This document shows, one piece after another, positions 1 through 9,478 of a stretch of 64,000 nucleotides of DNA. The notes beneath the pieces were generated by a model. The model was not told the origin of the DNA, did no database searches, and saw nothing but the letters and a program-made list of their open reading frames with translations. The position numbers and the translations under genes were made by a program. The DNA comes from Arthrobacter sp. MAHUQ-56 (GTDB lineage Bacteria > Actinomycetota > Actinomycetes > Actinomycetales > Micrococcaceae), in NCBI RefSeq assembly GCF_019710585.1, contig NZ_JAIFZQ010000010.1, positions 62,001 to 126,000 of the forward strand, given 5' to 3'. Each line of letters opens with the position of its first letter. Position 1 is the first letter of the stretch.

Positions 1-805
1 CCGGGTCCTGGTGGGGACCACCGATGTGGACGCAGACATGAGGCACGATGCTGTCTGCACTGACGAGGAGATCGACTACTTCTTTGACCTGATCGGCCAC
101 GTGTTCCCGAACATCGCGGTGGACCGGGACCAGATCGTCTACACGTTCTCCGGTGTCCGGCCCCTGCCCCGGCATGACGCCACCCAGCCCGGCTTCGTCT
201 CCCGCGACTACCGCATCGAACGCCGGGGCCCGGCACCCGACGGAAGCGGCGCCGTCGTCCTGAGCCTCGTGGGCGGCAAATGGACCACCTTCCGCGCGCT
301 GGCCGAGCACCTGACCAACGAAGTCCTGGCAGAACTCGGCGTCCAGCGGAAGGTGTCCACTGCCCAGCTCCCCATCGGCGGCGGCGCCGGCTTCCCGGCC
401 GACGAGGCGGCGGAACAGAAATGGATCAAGGCGCACATGGCTGACGGGCGCGACGCGGACCGCACCGCCGGGCTGCTCACCCGCTACGGAACCAGGGCCG
501 AAGACGTCATCGCCTACCTCGACGCCGAACCCGACCAGGCACTGCGGTCCACCCGGGAACTCAGTGTCCGTGAACTGGAGTTCATGGCGGCGAACGAACA
601 GGTAGGGCACCTGGTGGATGTGTTCATCCGGCGCACCTCCCTGGCCTTCCGGGGGCTCGTCACCGGCGAACTCCTGAACGAAGTAGCAGAAGTGCTGTCC
701 GTCCCGCTCAAATGGGACGCCGCAGCACGCGCTGCTGAGATCAAGCACGCCCAGGACGTGCTGCAGCGTTTCCACCGCGTGGAAACGCACAGCCTGGTCG
801 CTTAA
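1..805 (+). CDS. glpD: glycerol-3-phosphate dehydrogenase, C-terminal part (5' truncated by window edge)
   Basis: This is the 3' part of an aerobic, FAD-dependent glycerol-3-phosphate dehydrogenase, which oxidises sn-glycerol-3-phosphate to dihydroxyacetone phosphate at the membrane and passes electrons to quinone. The frame is open from base 2 (R-V-L-V-G-T-T-D), so the FAD-binding N-terminus lies upstream. About 267 residues remain. They include the TFSGVRPL and GGKWTTFRALAE segments of the catalytic domain and the alpha-helical C-terminal domain, with the ELSVRELEF stretch. glpF follows after 91 nt and glpK after that, so this looks like a glpDFK glycerol operon. The family call rests on these motifs together with the context. 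Confidence 0.93.
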   Translation, partial: RVLVGTTDVDADMRHDAVCTDEEIDYFFDLIGHVFPNIAVDRDQIVYTFSGVRPLPRHDATQPGFVSRDYRIERRGPAPDGSGAVVLSLVGGKWTTFRALAEHLTNEVLAELGVQRKVSTAQLPIGGGAGFPADEAAEQKWIKAHMADGRDADRTAGLLTRYGTRAEDVIAYLDAEPDQALRSTRELSVRELEFMAANEQVGHLVDVFIRRTSLAFRGLVTGELLNEVAEVLSVPLKWDAAARAAEIKHAQDVLQRFHRVETHSLVA

Positions 806-896
806 GGCCGGGCAGCGGGCCGGGGCGCACCAGCGTCCCCGGCCAACGGTCCTTCACCCGCGGAGGACCGACAACTAAACAAAGAAGGAGTCAAAG

Positions 897-1646
897 ATGT
901 CTCTAGGAATAGTCTTCCTCTCCGAAGTCTTTGGCACGGCCATGCTGACCCTCCTGGGTTGCGGCGTCGTTGCCAATGTGGCCTTGAGGGGGACAAAAGG
1001 CAACAGCGGTGGGTTCCTGATGGTCACATGGGGGTGGGGAATCGCCGTCTTCGCGGGTGTCTTCGTCGCCGCCAAGTCGGGCGCACACCTGAACCCCGCC
1101 GTCACCCTCGGCCTGCTGATCAACGGCAAGCCCGAATACGCCCCGGGCGTCGCCGTGGATTTCGCATCAACCGTGACCTACTTCGGCGGCGAACTGCTGG
1201 GGGCCTTCCTCGGCGCGGTCGTCTGCTGGCTGGCGTACAAGCAGCACTTCGATGACGAACCGGAACCCGCCGGCAAACTCGGAACCTTCTCCACCGGCCC
1301 CGCCATCCGCTCCACCCCATGGAACCTCATCACCGAGATCATCGGCACTTTCGTCCTCGTTTTCGTCATCCTTACTTTCGGCGGCACCCCCTCGGGCCTC
1401 GGCCCGCTGGCGGTAGCGCTGCTCGTCGTGGGCATTGGCGTCTCGCTGGGCGGACCCACCGGTTACGCCATCAACCCCGCCCGTGACCTCGGACCGCGCA
1501 TCGCCCACGCAGTACTTCCCATCAAAGGCAAGGGCTCCAGTGACTGGGCCTACTCCTGGATCCCGGTGGTCGGCCCGCTTGTCGGCGGAGCCTTGGGCGG
1601 CCTTGTTGCCAGGATCGCACCGATCATCGTCACCGCAGCCGCCTGA
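897..1646 (+). CDS. glpF: glycerol uptake facilitator (MIP/aquaglyceroporin)
   Basis: A 249-residue channel of the major intrinsic protein family, expected to let glycerol diffuse across the cytoplasmic membrane. Both pore-lining NPA boxes are present: HLNPAVT (NPA at residues 66-68) and INPARD (193-195). The aspartate following the second NPAR is typical of glycerol facilitators rather than water-only aquaporins. Six hydrophobic segments fit the family and the length is usual. An AAGAAGGAG ribosome site lies just upstream of the ATG. The gene sits 38 nt before glpK, so imported glycerol can be trapped at once by phosphorylation. Confidence 0.95.
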   Translation: MSLGIVFLSEVFGTAMLTLLGCGVVANVALRGTKGNSGGFLMVTWGWGIAVFAGVFVAAKSGAHLNPAVTLGLLINGKPEYAPGVAVDFASTVTYFGGELLGAFLGAVVCWLAYKQHFDDEPEPAGKLGTFSTGPAIRSTPWNLITEIIGTFVLVFVILTFGGTPSGLGPLAVALLVVGIGVSLGGPTGYAINPARDLGPRIAHAVLPIKGKGSSDWAYSWIPVVGPLVGGALGGLVARIAPIIVTAAA

Positions 1647-1684
1647 ACCACAACCAGACAAACAACCAAGACAAGGACGTCATC

Positions 1685-3199
1685 ATGAACCAGTACGTAA
1701 TCGCCATCGACCAGGGCACCACCAGCACCCGCGCCATCATCTTCGACCACAGCGGCGCCATTGTCTCCTCCGGCCAAATGGAACACGAGCAGATCTTCCC
1801 CCAGGCGGGCTGGGTGGAACACGACGCGTCGGAGATCTGGAACAACACCCGCGAGGTCATCGGCTCGGCCCTGTCGAAGGCAAACCTGACACGGCACGAC
1901 ATTGCCGCCGTCGGCATTACCAACCAGCGCGAAACTGCCGTGGTGTGGGACAAGACCACTGGCAAGCCGGTGTACAACGCGATTGTCTGGCAGGACACCC
2001 GGACGCAGGACATCGTGGACGAGCTGTCAAAGGACGGCGGCGCTGACCGCTTCAAGCAAAAAGTGGGCCTGCCGCTGGCGACCTACTTCTCCGGCACCAA
2101 GATCAAATGGATCCTGGACAACGTGGACGGCGCGCGCGAGAAGGCAGAAGCAGGCGACCTGGTCTTCGGCAACACCGATGCCTGGGTCCTGTGGAACCTG
2201 ACCGGCGGCGTGGACGGCGGTGTCCACGTCACCGACGTCACCAACGCTTCCAGGACCCTGTTCATGGACCTTGACACGCTGCAGTGGGACGAGGAGATCC
2301 TGGGCATCTTCGGCGTGCCGCGCAGCATGATGCCGGAGATCAAGTCCTCCTCCGAGGTGTACGGCACCGTCCACAGCTCGCAGCTGCTCCGGGAAACGCC
2401 TGTGGCGGGCATCCTGGGCGACCAGCAGGCGGCCACGTTCGGCCAGGCCGCCTTCGACGCGGGCGAGGCCAAGAACACCTACGGCACCGGCTGCTTCCTG
2501 ATCTTCAACACCGGTGAGGAGATCGTCCACTCGAAGAACGGGCTGCTGACCACGGTGGGCTACAAGCTGGGCGACGCCAAGCCCCACTACGCCCTGGAAG
2601 GCTCCATCGCCGTCACCGGCTCGCTCGTCCAGTGGCTGCGTGACAACCTGGGCATGATCAGCAGCGCCCCGGAGGTGGAGACCCTGGCGGCCTCGGTCAA
2701 GGACAACGGCGGCGTCTACATCGTCCCGGCGTTCTCCGGCCTCTTCGCCCCCTACTGGCGCTCCGACGCGCGCGGTGCCATCGTGGGCCTGACCCGCTTC
2801 GTCAACAAGAACCACATCGCCCGGGCCGCGCTGGAAGCCACCGCCTTCCAGACCCGCGAGGTGCTTGATGCCGTCAACGCGGACTCCGGCGTCCCGCTCA
2901 CCGAACTGAAGGTCGACGGCGGCATGGTCGCCAACGACGCCTTGATGCAGTTCCAGGCGGACATCCTCGGGGTCCCGGTGATCCGCCCGAAGGTCATCGA
3001 AACCACGGCCCTGGGCGCCGCCTACGCTGCAGGCCTCGCCGTCGGTTTCTGGAAGGACCTGGGCGAGTGCTCGGCCAACTGGTCCGAGGACAAGCGCTGG
3101 GAACCCCAGATGGACCAGGCCGAACAGGACCGCCAGCTGCGGCTCTGGAAGAAGGCGGTCACCAAGTCCATGGATTGGGTCGACGAGGACGTTCGGTAG
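1685..3199 (+). CDS. glpK: glycerol kinase
   Basis: A 504-residue FGGY-family kinase that phosphorylates glycerol with ATP in the cytoplasm. The N-terminal phosphate-binding loop [16 protein letters not shown] is at about residues 9-24. The adenosine-side motif [19 protein letters not shown] is near residue 410, and [12 protein letters not shown] is near the C-terminus. Length is normal for GlpK (about 500). I do not see the HFYG-type histidine site that PTS-controlled kinases of Firmicutes carry, so HPr-dependent activation is not supported. It is the last gene of the glp cluster. A long inverted repeat follows 10 nt after the stop and may end transcription. Confidence 0.96.
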   Translation: MNQYVIAIDQGTTSTRAIIFDHSGAIVSSGQMEHEQIFPQAGWVEHDASEIWNNTREVIGSALSKANLTRHDIAAVGITNQRETAVVWDKTTGKPVYNAIVWQDTRTQDIVDELSKDGGADRFKQKVGLPLATYFSGTKIKWILDNVDGAREKAEAGDLVFGNTDAWVLWNLTGGVDGGVHVTDVTNASRTLFMDLDTLQWDEEILGIFGVPRSMMPEIKSSSEVYGTVHSSQLLRETPVAGILGDQQAATFGQAAFDAGEAKNTYGTGCFLIFNTGEEIVHSKNGLLTTVGYKLGDAKPHYALEGSIAVTGSLVQWLRDNLGMISSAPEVETLAASVKDNGGVYIVPAFSGLFAPYWRSDARGAIVGLTRFVNKNHIARAALEATAFQTREVLDAVNADSGVPLTELKVDGGMVANDALMQFQADILGVPVIRPKVIETTALGAAYAAGLAVGFWKDLGECSANWSEDKRWEPQMDQAEQDRQLRLWKKAVTKSMDWVDEDVR

Positions 3200-3209
3200 C
3201 GTGACCCAT

Positions 3210-3286
3210 CGTTGATGGCAGCCGCACCTGCCCCGCCCGCTTCGCGGTGCCCACCACACCCGGGCGAGGTGCGGCTGCCATCAACG
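3210..3286. repeat. long inverted repeat after glpK (20-bp perfect arms)
   Basis: Bases 3210-3229 are the exact reverse complement of 3267-3286 (20 of 20). After a 4-base bulge on the left side (GCCC), a further 6 bp pair (CGCCCG with CGGGCG). There is no T-run after it, so it is not a classical intrinsic terminator, but in RNA it would form a very stable hairpin just after the glpK stop. It may act as a terminator or 3' stabiliser, or be a copy of a chromosomal repeat. I saw no second copy in this window. Confidence 0.85.
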
Positions 3287-3348
3287 TAACCGTCATGCCA
3301 CCTCAGCCGCTCGTTTGCGACTTACGCTGAGGGGGTGTGCAGGTGCGC

Positions 3349-3360
3349 TAAAGTAGATTT
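3349..3360 (+). promoter_or_regulatory. -10 box of the leuS leader promoter
   Basis: TAAAGT at 3349-3354 is followed by 6 bases and then the ATG of the leader peptide at 3361. A transcription start at about 3361 would make the leader peptide mRNA leaderless. I see no convincing -35 hexamer at 16-19 bp. Confidence 0.5.
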
Positions 3361-3387
3361 ATGCGTGCGATCCTTCTGCTTAGCTAG
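3361..3387 (+). CDS. leucine-rich leader peptide of leuS (MRAILLLS)
   Basis: A tiny reading frame ATG-CGT-GCG-ATC-CTT-CTG-CTT-AGC-TAG encodes MRAILLLS with three consecutive leucine codons. It ends 36 bases before a strong attenuator hairpin and lies upstream of leuS. This is the layout of ribosome-mediated attenuation, in which stalling at the Leu codons for lack of charged tRNA-Leu would favour read-through into leuS. The start codon probably coincides with the transcription start, because TAAAGT lies 6 bases upstream and there is no ribosome site. The peptide closely resembles the one I find before leuA (MRAELLLLS...). Function is inferred from the layout. Confidence 0.72.
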   Translation: MRAILLLS

Positions 3388-3423
3388 CCGCCCGGCGTCC
3401 GAGATTACGGATAGCTGAGCGGC

Positions 3424-3448
3424 AGCCCCTCCATGGCGAGGGGCTTTT
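3424..3448 (+). terminator. attenuator (intrinsic terminator) between leader peptide and leuS
   Basis: AGCCCCTC (3424-3431) pairs perfectly with GAGGGGCT (3438-3445) around a 6-base loop, and TTTT overlaps and follows the end. It lies between the Leu-rich leader and the leuS coding region, so it should stop leuS transcription when leader translation is not stalled. Short candidate alternative pairings lie in 3388-3423 but I could not establish one antiterminator fold by eye. Confidence 0.8.
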
Positions 3449-3538
3449 GTGTGTCCGGGGTATGCCGCCGGGCCCGCAGCAGGAGGATCAGGCCGTTATG
3501 GCAGCACAGATGCCGTAACAGAACAGAAGAGGGCAGCA

Positions 3539-6067
3539 GTGGGCGTTCAGCCGGAGACAGAGACCGGAACAGCAACAACAGTGTCGGCGGAAGTGCCTGA
3601 AGAGGGCACCTACAGTTTCGCCGCGATGGAAGCCAAATGGCCGCAGGTGTGGGAGGACCTCAAGGTCTTCACGCCGGTGGACGACGGCTCCCGGGAACGC
3701 CGCTATGTGCTCGACATGTTCCCGTACCCGTCCGGCGACCTGCACATGGGCCACGCCGAGGCGTTCGCCATGGGCGATGTGGTGGCACGCTACCTGCGCC
3801 AAAAGGGGTACGACGTGCTGCACCCCATCGGCTGGGACTCCTTCGGCCTGCCCGCGGAAAACGCAGCCATCAAGCGCAACGCCCACCCCAGCGAGTGGAC
3901 CTACGCCAACATCGACACCCAGGCTGCCTCCTTCAAGCGGTACGCCATTTCGGCTGACTGGTCCCGCCGGCTGCACACCTCCGACCCCGAGTACTACCGC
4001 TGGACGCAGTGGCTGTTCAAGCGCTTCTACGAGCGGGGCTTGGCTTACCGGAAGAACTCCCCGGTCAACTGGTGCCCCAAGGACCAGACGGTGCTCGCCA
4101 ACGAGCAGGTCGTCAACGGTGCCTGCGAGCGCTGTGGAACCACCGTCACCAAGAAGTCGCTGAACCAGTGGTACTTCAAGATCACCGACTACGCCGACCG
4201 GCTGCTGGACGACATGGAGCAGCTGCGCGGCCACTGGCCCGAACGCGTCCTGGCCATGCAGAAGAACTGGATCGGCCGCTCAGAGGGTGCCCACGTCAAC
4301 TTTGTCGTAGAGGCCGACGGCGGGAAGCCCGCCAAGGACGTCACGGTCTTCACCACCCGCCCGGACACCCTGTACGGGGCCACGTTCTTCGTGGTGGCTG
4401 CCGACGCGCCGCTCGCCGTCGAACTCGTCACCGATGAGCACGCCGCAGCCCTGGACGCGTACCGCGAGCAGGTCAAGGCGCTGTCGGAAATCGAGCGCCA
4501 GTCCACGGAGCGGGAAAAGACCGGTGTCTTCACCGGCCGCTACGCCATCAACCCGCTGAACGGCGAGAAGCTGCCGGTCTGGGCTGCCGACTACGTGCTC
4601 GCGGACTACGGCACGGGCGCCATCATGGCCGTGCCCGCCCACGACCAGCGCGACCTGGACTTCGCCCGCACGTTCGACCTGCCGGTACGCGCCGTCCTGG
4701 ACACCGGCGAAGAGGACCCCGCAGTCTCCGGCACGGCGACAGCGGGGGAGGGCACCCTGATCAACTCGGGCGAGCTGGACGGCCTGCCCAAGGCTGAGGC
4801 GATCCCCGCCGCCATCGCGATGCTCGAGCGGCAGGGAACCGGCGAGAAGTTCGTGAACTTCCGGCTGCGGGACTGGCTGCTGAGCCGCCAGCGTTTCTGG
4901 GGCACCCCGATCCCCATCATCCACTGCCCCGCCTGCGGCGAAGTGCCCGTGCCCGACGAGCAGCTTCCCGTGACGCTGCCGTCGGACCTGCGCGGCGAAG
5001 ACCTGGCGCCCAAGGGAACCTCGCCGCTTGCAGCCGCGGAGTCCTGGGTCAACGTTGAGTGCCCCTCCTGCCATGGCCCCGCAAAGCGGGATACGGACAC
5101 GATGGACACCTTCGTGGACTCCTCCTGGTACTTCCTGCGCTTCGTCTCGCCCCAGTACACCGAGGGCCCCTTCGATCCGCAGAAGATCAACGACTGGATG
5201 CCGGTGGGCCAGTACGTCGGCGGTGTAGAGCACGCCATCCTGCACCTGCTCTACGCGCGGTTCTTCACAAAGGTCATCAACGACCTCGGCATGATCGAGG
5301 CCAACGAGCCGTTCAGCGCCCTCCTGAACCAGGGCCAGGTGCTCAACGGCGGCAAGGCCATGAGCAAGTCGCTGGGCAACGGCGTGGACCTCGGCGAACA
5401 ACTGGACAAGTACGGTGTGGACGCCGTCCGCCTGACCATGATCTTCGCCTCCCCGCCCGAGGACGACGTCGACTGGGCCGACGTTTCCCCGTCCGGCTCC
5501 GCCAAGTTCCTGGCCCGCGCCTGGCGCCTGGCGCAGGACGTCAGCAGCGGCCCCGGGGCGGACTTCGCTGCCGGTGACCGCGCCCTGCGCTCGGTGACGC
5601 ACCGCACCATTGCCGATGCCGCCGAACTCCTGGACGCCAACAAGTTCAACGTGGTGGTGGCCAAGCTGATGGAGCTGGTCAACGCCACCCGCAAGGCCAT
5701 CGACTCCGGTGCCGGCGGGGCGGACCCTGCCGTCCGCGAAGCCGTTGAGGCCGTCGCCGTCATCCTGAGCCTGTTCGCGCCCTACACCGCCGAGGACATG
5801 TGGAGCATCCTGGGCCACCCCGCCTCGGTGGCCAACGCGGGCTGGCCCGCGCACGATCCGGCCCTGCTGGTCCAGGACACGGTCACCGCCGTGGTCCAGG
5901 TCCAGGGCAAGGTCCGCGACCGGCTGGAGGTATCCCCGCAGGTATCCGAGGACGAGCTGCGCGAACTGGCCCTGGCCTCAGAAAACGTGCAGCGTGCCCT
6001 GGACGGCCGCGGCATCCGGACTGTCATCGTGCGGGCCCCTAAGCTGGTGAACATCGTCCCGGCCTAG
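3539..6067 (+). CDS. leuS: leucyl-tRNA synthetase
   Basis: Class Ia synthetase that charges tRNA-Leu. I place the start at GTG 3539, preceded by GAGG at suitable spacing. The frame is open further back to 3449, but that start lies on the attenuator hairpin. The 842-residue product has the signature HMGH (residues 69-72) for HIGH and AMSKS (607-611) for KMSKS. The CP1 editing domain shows TTRPDTLYG and [15 protein letters not shown]. Zinc-site-like cysteine pairs occur (CPACG, CPSC). The anticodon-binding region and the C-terminal domain are complete. Expression is probably set by the upstream leucine leader and attenuator, rather than by a T-box. Confidence 0.96.
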   Translation: MGVQPETETGTATTVSAEVPEEGTYSFAAMEAKWPQVWEDLKVFTPVDDGSRERRYVLDMFPYPSGDLHMGHAEAFAMGDVVARYLRQKGYDVLHPIGWDSFGLPAENAAIKRNAHPSEWTYANIDTQAASFKRYAISADWSRRLHTSDPEYYRWTQWLFKRFYERGLAYRKNSPVNWCPKDQTVLANEQVVNGACERCGTTVTKKSLNQWYFKITDYADRLLDDMEQLRGHWPERVLAMQKNWIGRSEGAHVNFVVEADGGKPAKDVTVFTTRPDTLYGATFFVVAADAPLAVELVTDEHAAALDAYREQVKALSEIERQSTEREKTGVFTGRYAINPLNGEKLPVWAADYVLADYGTGAIMAVPAHDQRDLDFARTFDLPVRAVLDTGEEDPAVSGTATAGEGTLINSGELDGLPKAEAIPAAIAMLERQGTGEKFVNFRLRDWLLSRQRFWGTPIPIIHCPACGEVPVPDEQLPVTLPSDLRGEDLAPKGTSPLAAAESWVNVECPSCHGPAKRDTDTMDTFVDSSWYFLRFVSPQYTEGPFDPQKINDWMPVGQYVGGVEHAILHLLYARFFTKVINDLGMIEANEPFSALLNQGQVLNGGKAMSKSLGNGVDLGEQLDKYGVDAVRLTMIFASPPEDDVDWADVSPSGSAKFLARAWRLAQDVSSGPGADFAAGDRALRSVTHRTIADAAELLDANKFNVVVAKLMELVNATRKAIDSGAGGADPAVREAVEAVAVILSLFAPYTAEDMWSILGHPASVANAGWPAHDPALLVQDTVTAVVQVQGKVRDRLEVSPQVSEDELRELALASENVQRALDGRGIRTVIVRAPKLVNIVPA

Positions 6068-6090
6068 CAGCCGGTTCGCAGTAAGGAATC

Positions 6091-6121
6091 ACCGGCCACC
6101 GGACCTGCTCCGGTGGCCGGT
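6091..6121 (+). terminator. hairpin after leuS
   Basis: ACCGGCCACCGGA (6091-6103) and its exact reverse complement (6109-6121) form a 13-bp stem with loop CCTGC, 24 bases after the leuS stop. The following TCTCC is not a strong U-tract, so termination is likely but not certain. Confidence 0.65.
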
Positions 6122-6143
6122 CTCCACATCCGGGAGGCCCCTT

Positions 6144-7124
6144 TTGCCAGACAGTAATGCCGCAGCCTGGGCGTGGTTCCGGGCACGGGTGGCCGCGTTG
6201 CGGCAAACCTCCCGCGCCCCGGTCCAGGTACGCACGGCCGTGGTGACCGACTCCGCGGCTGCCCTGCCGGCGGAATGGCTGGCCGGGCTTGCCGGCGACG
6301 GCGTGCTGTCCGTGGTACCCATGCCCGTCATGGTGGGATCGGAAATTTACGGCGAGGGTGAGGACGACATCCTGGACACCATCGCCGTAGCTCTCGCCGC
6401 CGGGACCGCGGTGAAAACGTCCCGGCCGTCGCCCGGACAGTTCGAGCAGGCGTACCGGGCCGCCGAACGGCGGGGCTTCGAAGCTGTCGTATCGGTGCAT
6501 ATCTCTTCCGGGCTGTCCGGAACGGCGGACGCCGCACGCCTTGGGGCCGCAAAAGTCGGGATCCCGGTGGAAGTCGTCGATTCCCAGACCGTAGGCATGG
6601 CACAGGGCATGGCCGTCCAGGCTGCCGTGTCGGCTGCCCTTGCCGGCGCCGACGCTGCCACGGTTGCTGCTGCGGCCCGGGCCCAGGCAGCACAGACCAG
6701 GGTCTACTTCTACGTTCCCAGCCTGGAGCAGCTGCGCCGCGGCGGACGGATCGGAGCGGCAGCCTCGCTGCTGGGCACCATGCTTGCCATCAAGCCACTG
6801 CTGGCGGTCGACGGCGGCCGGATAGTTCCGCTGGAAAAGGTGCGTTCCGCAGCCAAGGCGGTTGCGCGCCTTGAGGAGATCGTCGCCGCGGAGGCTGCCC
6901 CGCTCCCAGGCCAGTCCGTGCGCCTGGCTGTCCACCACTTCGGCAACAGCGCCGAAGCGGAAGGCCTTGCCGCCAGGCTGGCGGCAGCTCTACCTGACTG
7001 CCCTCCCGCCCAGATCAGCTCCCTTCCCGCGGTGCTGGCCGCCCATGCCGGGCTGGGAGTCCTGGCCGTCATCGTGGGTAAACACCCTGATCCTGCCTGG
7101 GACGCCGCCGGCCTTTCCAGCTAA
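6144..7124 (+). CDS. DegV family fatty-acid-binding protein
   Basis: A 326-residue DegV-fold protein. In this family the protein binds a fatty acid and can deliver it to a fatty acid kinase (FakB role), though no fakA is in the window. The family features start around residue 32 with VVTDSAAALP and continue through KTSRPSPGQFEQAYRAA, VVSVHISSGLSGT, VEVVDSQTVGMAQG, and then YVPSLEQLRRGGRIG and the C-terminal HHFGN. The TTG start at 6144 has GGGAGG about 8 nt upstream. The first 30 residues are an extra stretch compared with short homologues, so a later start is possible. Confidence 0.85.
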   Translation: MPDSNAAAWAWFRARVAALRQTSRAPVQVRTAVVTDSAAALPAEWLAGLAGDGVLSVVPMPVMVGSEIYGEGEDDILDTIAVALAAGTAVKTSRPSPGQFEQAYRAAERRGFEAVVSVHISSGLSGTADAARLGAAKVGIPVEVVDSQTVGMAQGMAVQAAVSAALAGADAATVAAAARAQAAQTRVYFYVPSLEQLRRGGRIGAAASLLGTMLAIKPLLAVDGGRIVPLEKVRSAAKAVARLEEIVAAEAAPLPGQSVRLAVHHFGNSAEAEGLAARLAAALPDCPPAQISSLPAVLAAHAGLGVLAVIVGKHPDPAWDAAGLSS

Positions 7125-7317
7125 GGCTTTCGCCATTCGCTTGGTGCCGCCCCTTGGTGGCGGTGTTTAGGTTGCCGTTCGCGGTGTTTTCAGCAGTTGA
7201 CGTCGTTTTCTTTTCCGTGGGTCCTTAGCCTCTTCTGACGCATCCTCCACGCCCATAGCATCAGCGCATCGGTACCGTCGGGTAGTTGGCGGCTTTGAGC
7301 GAATCGAGGCGAAAGCA

Positions 7318-8433
7318 ATGTGCGCTGACCGGAATCCCGCACCTCGGCGAGGTCTCGTGCTTTGCGCAGCGCTTGCCCTTCTACTCGGGGGTTGCGGGCA
7401 AGGCGGTGCGCCCTCGTCACCAACACGGCCGCCCTCCGCCGAAGCGGGGCAGTCTTCCTCGAACAGACCAAAGCAAACTGCCTCAGCCGGGTCCGGCAGT
7501 CCGGCCTGTGACCTGATCACGCCGGAAATCGCTGCAAGAATTGATCCTGGCTTGGCTCAAATGGGTACGGGTGGAAAGCCGCCGGGAAGCCCGGCGTATT
7601 TGTGCAGCTACATGAGCAAGGCCGACAAGGTACTTGCGCTCAGCGTCTCCTTGACCTCGCCCGCGTCGGCGGCGGAGATCGACGAAACGAAAAAGACACC
7701 GGACTGCTCTGTCGTGGAGGGCCTCGGTGACTTCGCCTGCATGCAGTGGACGGGATGGTTCCAAGGAGAAGCCGGAGGGGCGTCAGCAAACACGGTGCTC
7801 ACGGCTGTCCGGGGCAACGAGTCCCTCGACCTGCGCGTTGTGGCCATGCCGCCCATGTCCCCGGCAATCCCGGTGCCTGACGGTGACGCTACGGCGCGGG
7901 CACTTGCGCAGGCGCTTGTGGAGGGCGGGTGGGGCAACGGGGCTGAACTTCGTGTTCCGCCTGCGCCCCCTGTCGGTCCGAAGACTTCTACGAACAGCCC
8001 CGTCTGTGCCCTGGTCAGTGCCGATGCGCTCCGGCAGGCCTTTGGCACCACAACCCAGGCGCAGGTCCTCCCGGGTGAGGGCAACTGCCGTTACCACTTC
8101 GGCGCGCCGGGCACGCCTGGACCGGACTCACTGATGTTCTCCATCGAGTTCCATGAGGGCGGGGCTTCCCTGCTCTCAAGGGGCCTGCCGCCGGACGGCG
8201 AAAGCATTGAAGGTGTTGGCGACAAAGCCATCCTCGTTGTCCGGTCAGACCCTGGGGGACCAAAAGCCCTGCGGCCCCCGAGCGATGTACCGGTCACGAT
8301 CATGTCGCTGATGGTCGCCCGCGGACAGAACATGGCCATCTTCACCGCGCAGATCCTGATCTCGCCTAGCGGGCCCACGGAAGAGCAGACGAAAGACCAG
8401 TTCATCACCCTGGTCAGGGGGATTAACTTCTGA
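7318..8433 (+). CDS. putative secreted lipoprotein with two DUF3558-like halves
   Basis: A 371-residue protein with an N-terminal lipoprotein signal: Arg-rich start, then LVLCAALALLLGGC with the lipidation cysteine near residue 26. A Ser/Pro/Thr-rich linker follows. Two similar halves can be seen, one from about residue 61 (CDLITPEIAARI...) and one from about 224 (CALVSADALRQAF...GNCRYHF). Each begins with a Cys-hydrophobic-hydrophobic pattern and carries a later cysteine, as in DUF3558-type lipoproteins. The domain call is by resemblance only and no function is assigned. It starts 193 nt after the DegV gene and is followed by a second lipoprotein gene in the same direction. Confidence 0.6.
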   Translation: MCADRNPAPRRGLVLCAALALLLGGCGQGGAPSSPTRPPSAEAGQSSSNRPKQTASAGSGSPACDLITPEIAARIDPGLAQMGTGGKPPGSPAYLCSYMSKADKVLALSVSLTSPASAAEIDETKKTPDCSVVEGLGDFACMQWTGWFQGEAGGASANTVLTAVRGNESLDLRVVAMPPMSPAIPVPDGDATARALAQALVEGGWGNGAELRVPPAPPVGPKTSTNSPVCALVSADALRQAFGTTTQAQVLPGEGNCRYHFGAPGTPGPDSLMFSIEFHEGGASLLSRGLPPDGESIEGVGDKAILVVRSDPGGPKALRPPSDVPVTIMSLMVARGQNMAIFTAQILISPSGPTEEQTKDQFITLVRGINF

Positions 8434-8479
8434 GCCAGCCTGTCCCGTCCCAAAAAGCCGTGGAAGGCCCACATAACGG

Positions 8480-9322
8480 ATGAGGATCCAGATGCATCGA
8501 CAAGCCGGGAGAGCCGTGCGGAAGCCCACGCGTGCCGGCATTTTTGACAGAGCCGTGTTGTTGGCCGCGGGACTGCTGATCCTCACGGCGTGCGGATCCG
8601 GGACGCCGGGCGGCACCGCGTCACGCACCGATTCCAGCCCGCCCGTACCTGCCAGCGGCACCACCTCGCCGTCAGCTGAGGCCACCGCCACGCCGCAGAA
8701 GGTCCTCACCGACCAAGAGCTCATGGCTCTCAGCAGCAGAGTGCTGGAACCGCACGGAGGAAGCGTCGGGGACACCGCCATGGCCCGGAAGTCTTATACC
8801 CTAATGACCCAGCCGCCAGCGTCTGCTTCACCTTCGTCCATACTGGGCCCCACCGAACCGGCTGAGTGCAATGTATTCCACAGGTCGTGGCAGCACGAGG
8901 CGTTATTGGATCCCTCCATGGGCTTCGCGCTGGCCGAGATTTCCAACCTGGGCGAACACGGAGTCGGCATGATCCTCTTCGATGCGCGAAACGCTCCCAG
9001 GGAGGCGCTCGTCAAAGCCGATTTTGACTACAGCCAGGAGCTGATGGTTCGCTGCGCCACGTTTGACCAGGCAATCCCCTCAGCCAACGGGCCCCGGACG
9101 TTCACGATCCAGCTCCTCCCTGGGCCGGACATCGGGGACAAGGCCTACGTGACCAAGGAATCCTTTGACGGAAATGGTGTTGGGGTCGGGCTCCGCGTCC
9201 TGGCCGGAACGGTGTCCCTCGACATGGGATCGAACACAGGGGCGGCGATAACTGAGGAAGAGGCGCTGAACCTGATGTCGCAGATCGCGCAGCAGTTTGT
9301 CGAGGAGACGAAGAAGCAGTAG
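8480..9322 (+). CDS. putative lipoprotein of unknown function
   Basis: A 280-residue protein with a lipoprotein signal peptide, VLLAAGLLILTAC, lipidation cysteine near residue 39. A Ser/Pro/Thr-rich linker of about 40 residues follows, then a soluble domain that includes CNVFHRSWQHEALLDPSMGFALAE and ends in a glutamine/lysine tail. It resembles the second half of the preceding lipoprotein in layout (secreted, one domain with two cysteines), so the pair may be paralogues. It begins 46 nt after that gene, suggesting co-transcription. ATG 8492 is an alternative start. I do not recognise a function. Confidence 0.6.
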   Translation: MRIQMHRQAGRAVRKPTRAGIFDRAVLLAAGLLILTACGSGTPGGTASRTDSSPPVPASGTTSPSAEATATPQKVLTDQELMALSSRVLEPHGGSVGDTAMARKSYTLMTQPPASASPSSILGPTEPAECNVFHRSWQHEALLDPSMGFALAEISNLGEHGVGMILFDARNAPREALVKADFDYSQELMVRCATFDQAIPSANGPRTFTIQLLPGPDIGDKAYVTKESFDGNGVGVGLRVLAGTVSLDMGSNTGAAITEEEALNLMSQIAQQFVEETKKQ

Positions 9323-9341
9323 CACCTGCCATCACGTCGAT

Positions 9342-9360
9342 CCTGCCGCCCAGCGGCAGG
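9342..9360. terminator. hairpin after the lipoprotein pair
   Basis: CCTGCCGC (9342-9349) and GCGGCAGG (9353-9360) form an 8-bp stem with a 3-base loop, 19 nt after the stop at 9322. No U-tract follows, so terminator function is only likely. Confidence 0.45.
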
Positions 9361-9478
9361 CCTGACCCGCCAGGGAGATGGGCGGCAGCAGCCGGGACGT
9401 GGGCCGCGGGGCTCGCGCTTTTCCACATAGGGACTCCGGGGTCTCCCTGATGACCTCGGGTCTCCCTACGGTGGAGCC

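Noticed and set aside
2027..3259. 410-codon minus-strand frame over glpK
   Set aside because: Fully antisense to a well-supported gene, with repetitive Gly/Val/Asp content and no recognisable domain.
3301..3448. T-box riboswitch before leuS
   Set aside because: No T-box sequence or specifier stem could be found. The short Leu-codon frame plus terminator explains the region better.
3449..3538. Earlier GTG start for leuS at 3449
   Set aside because: The start codon lies directly behind the attenuator stem and the extra 30 residues do not look like synthetase sequence. GTG 3539 has a ribosome site.
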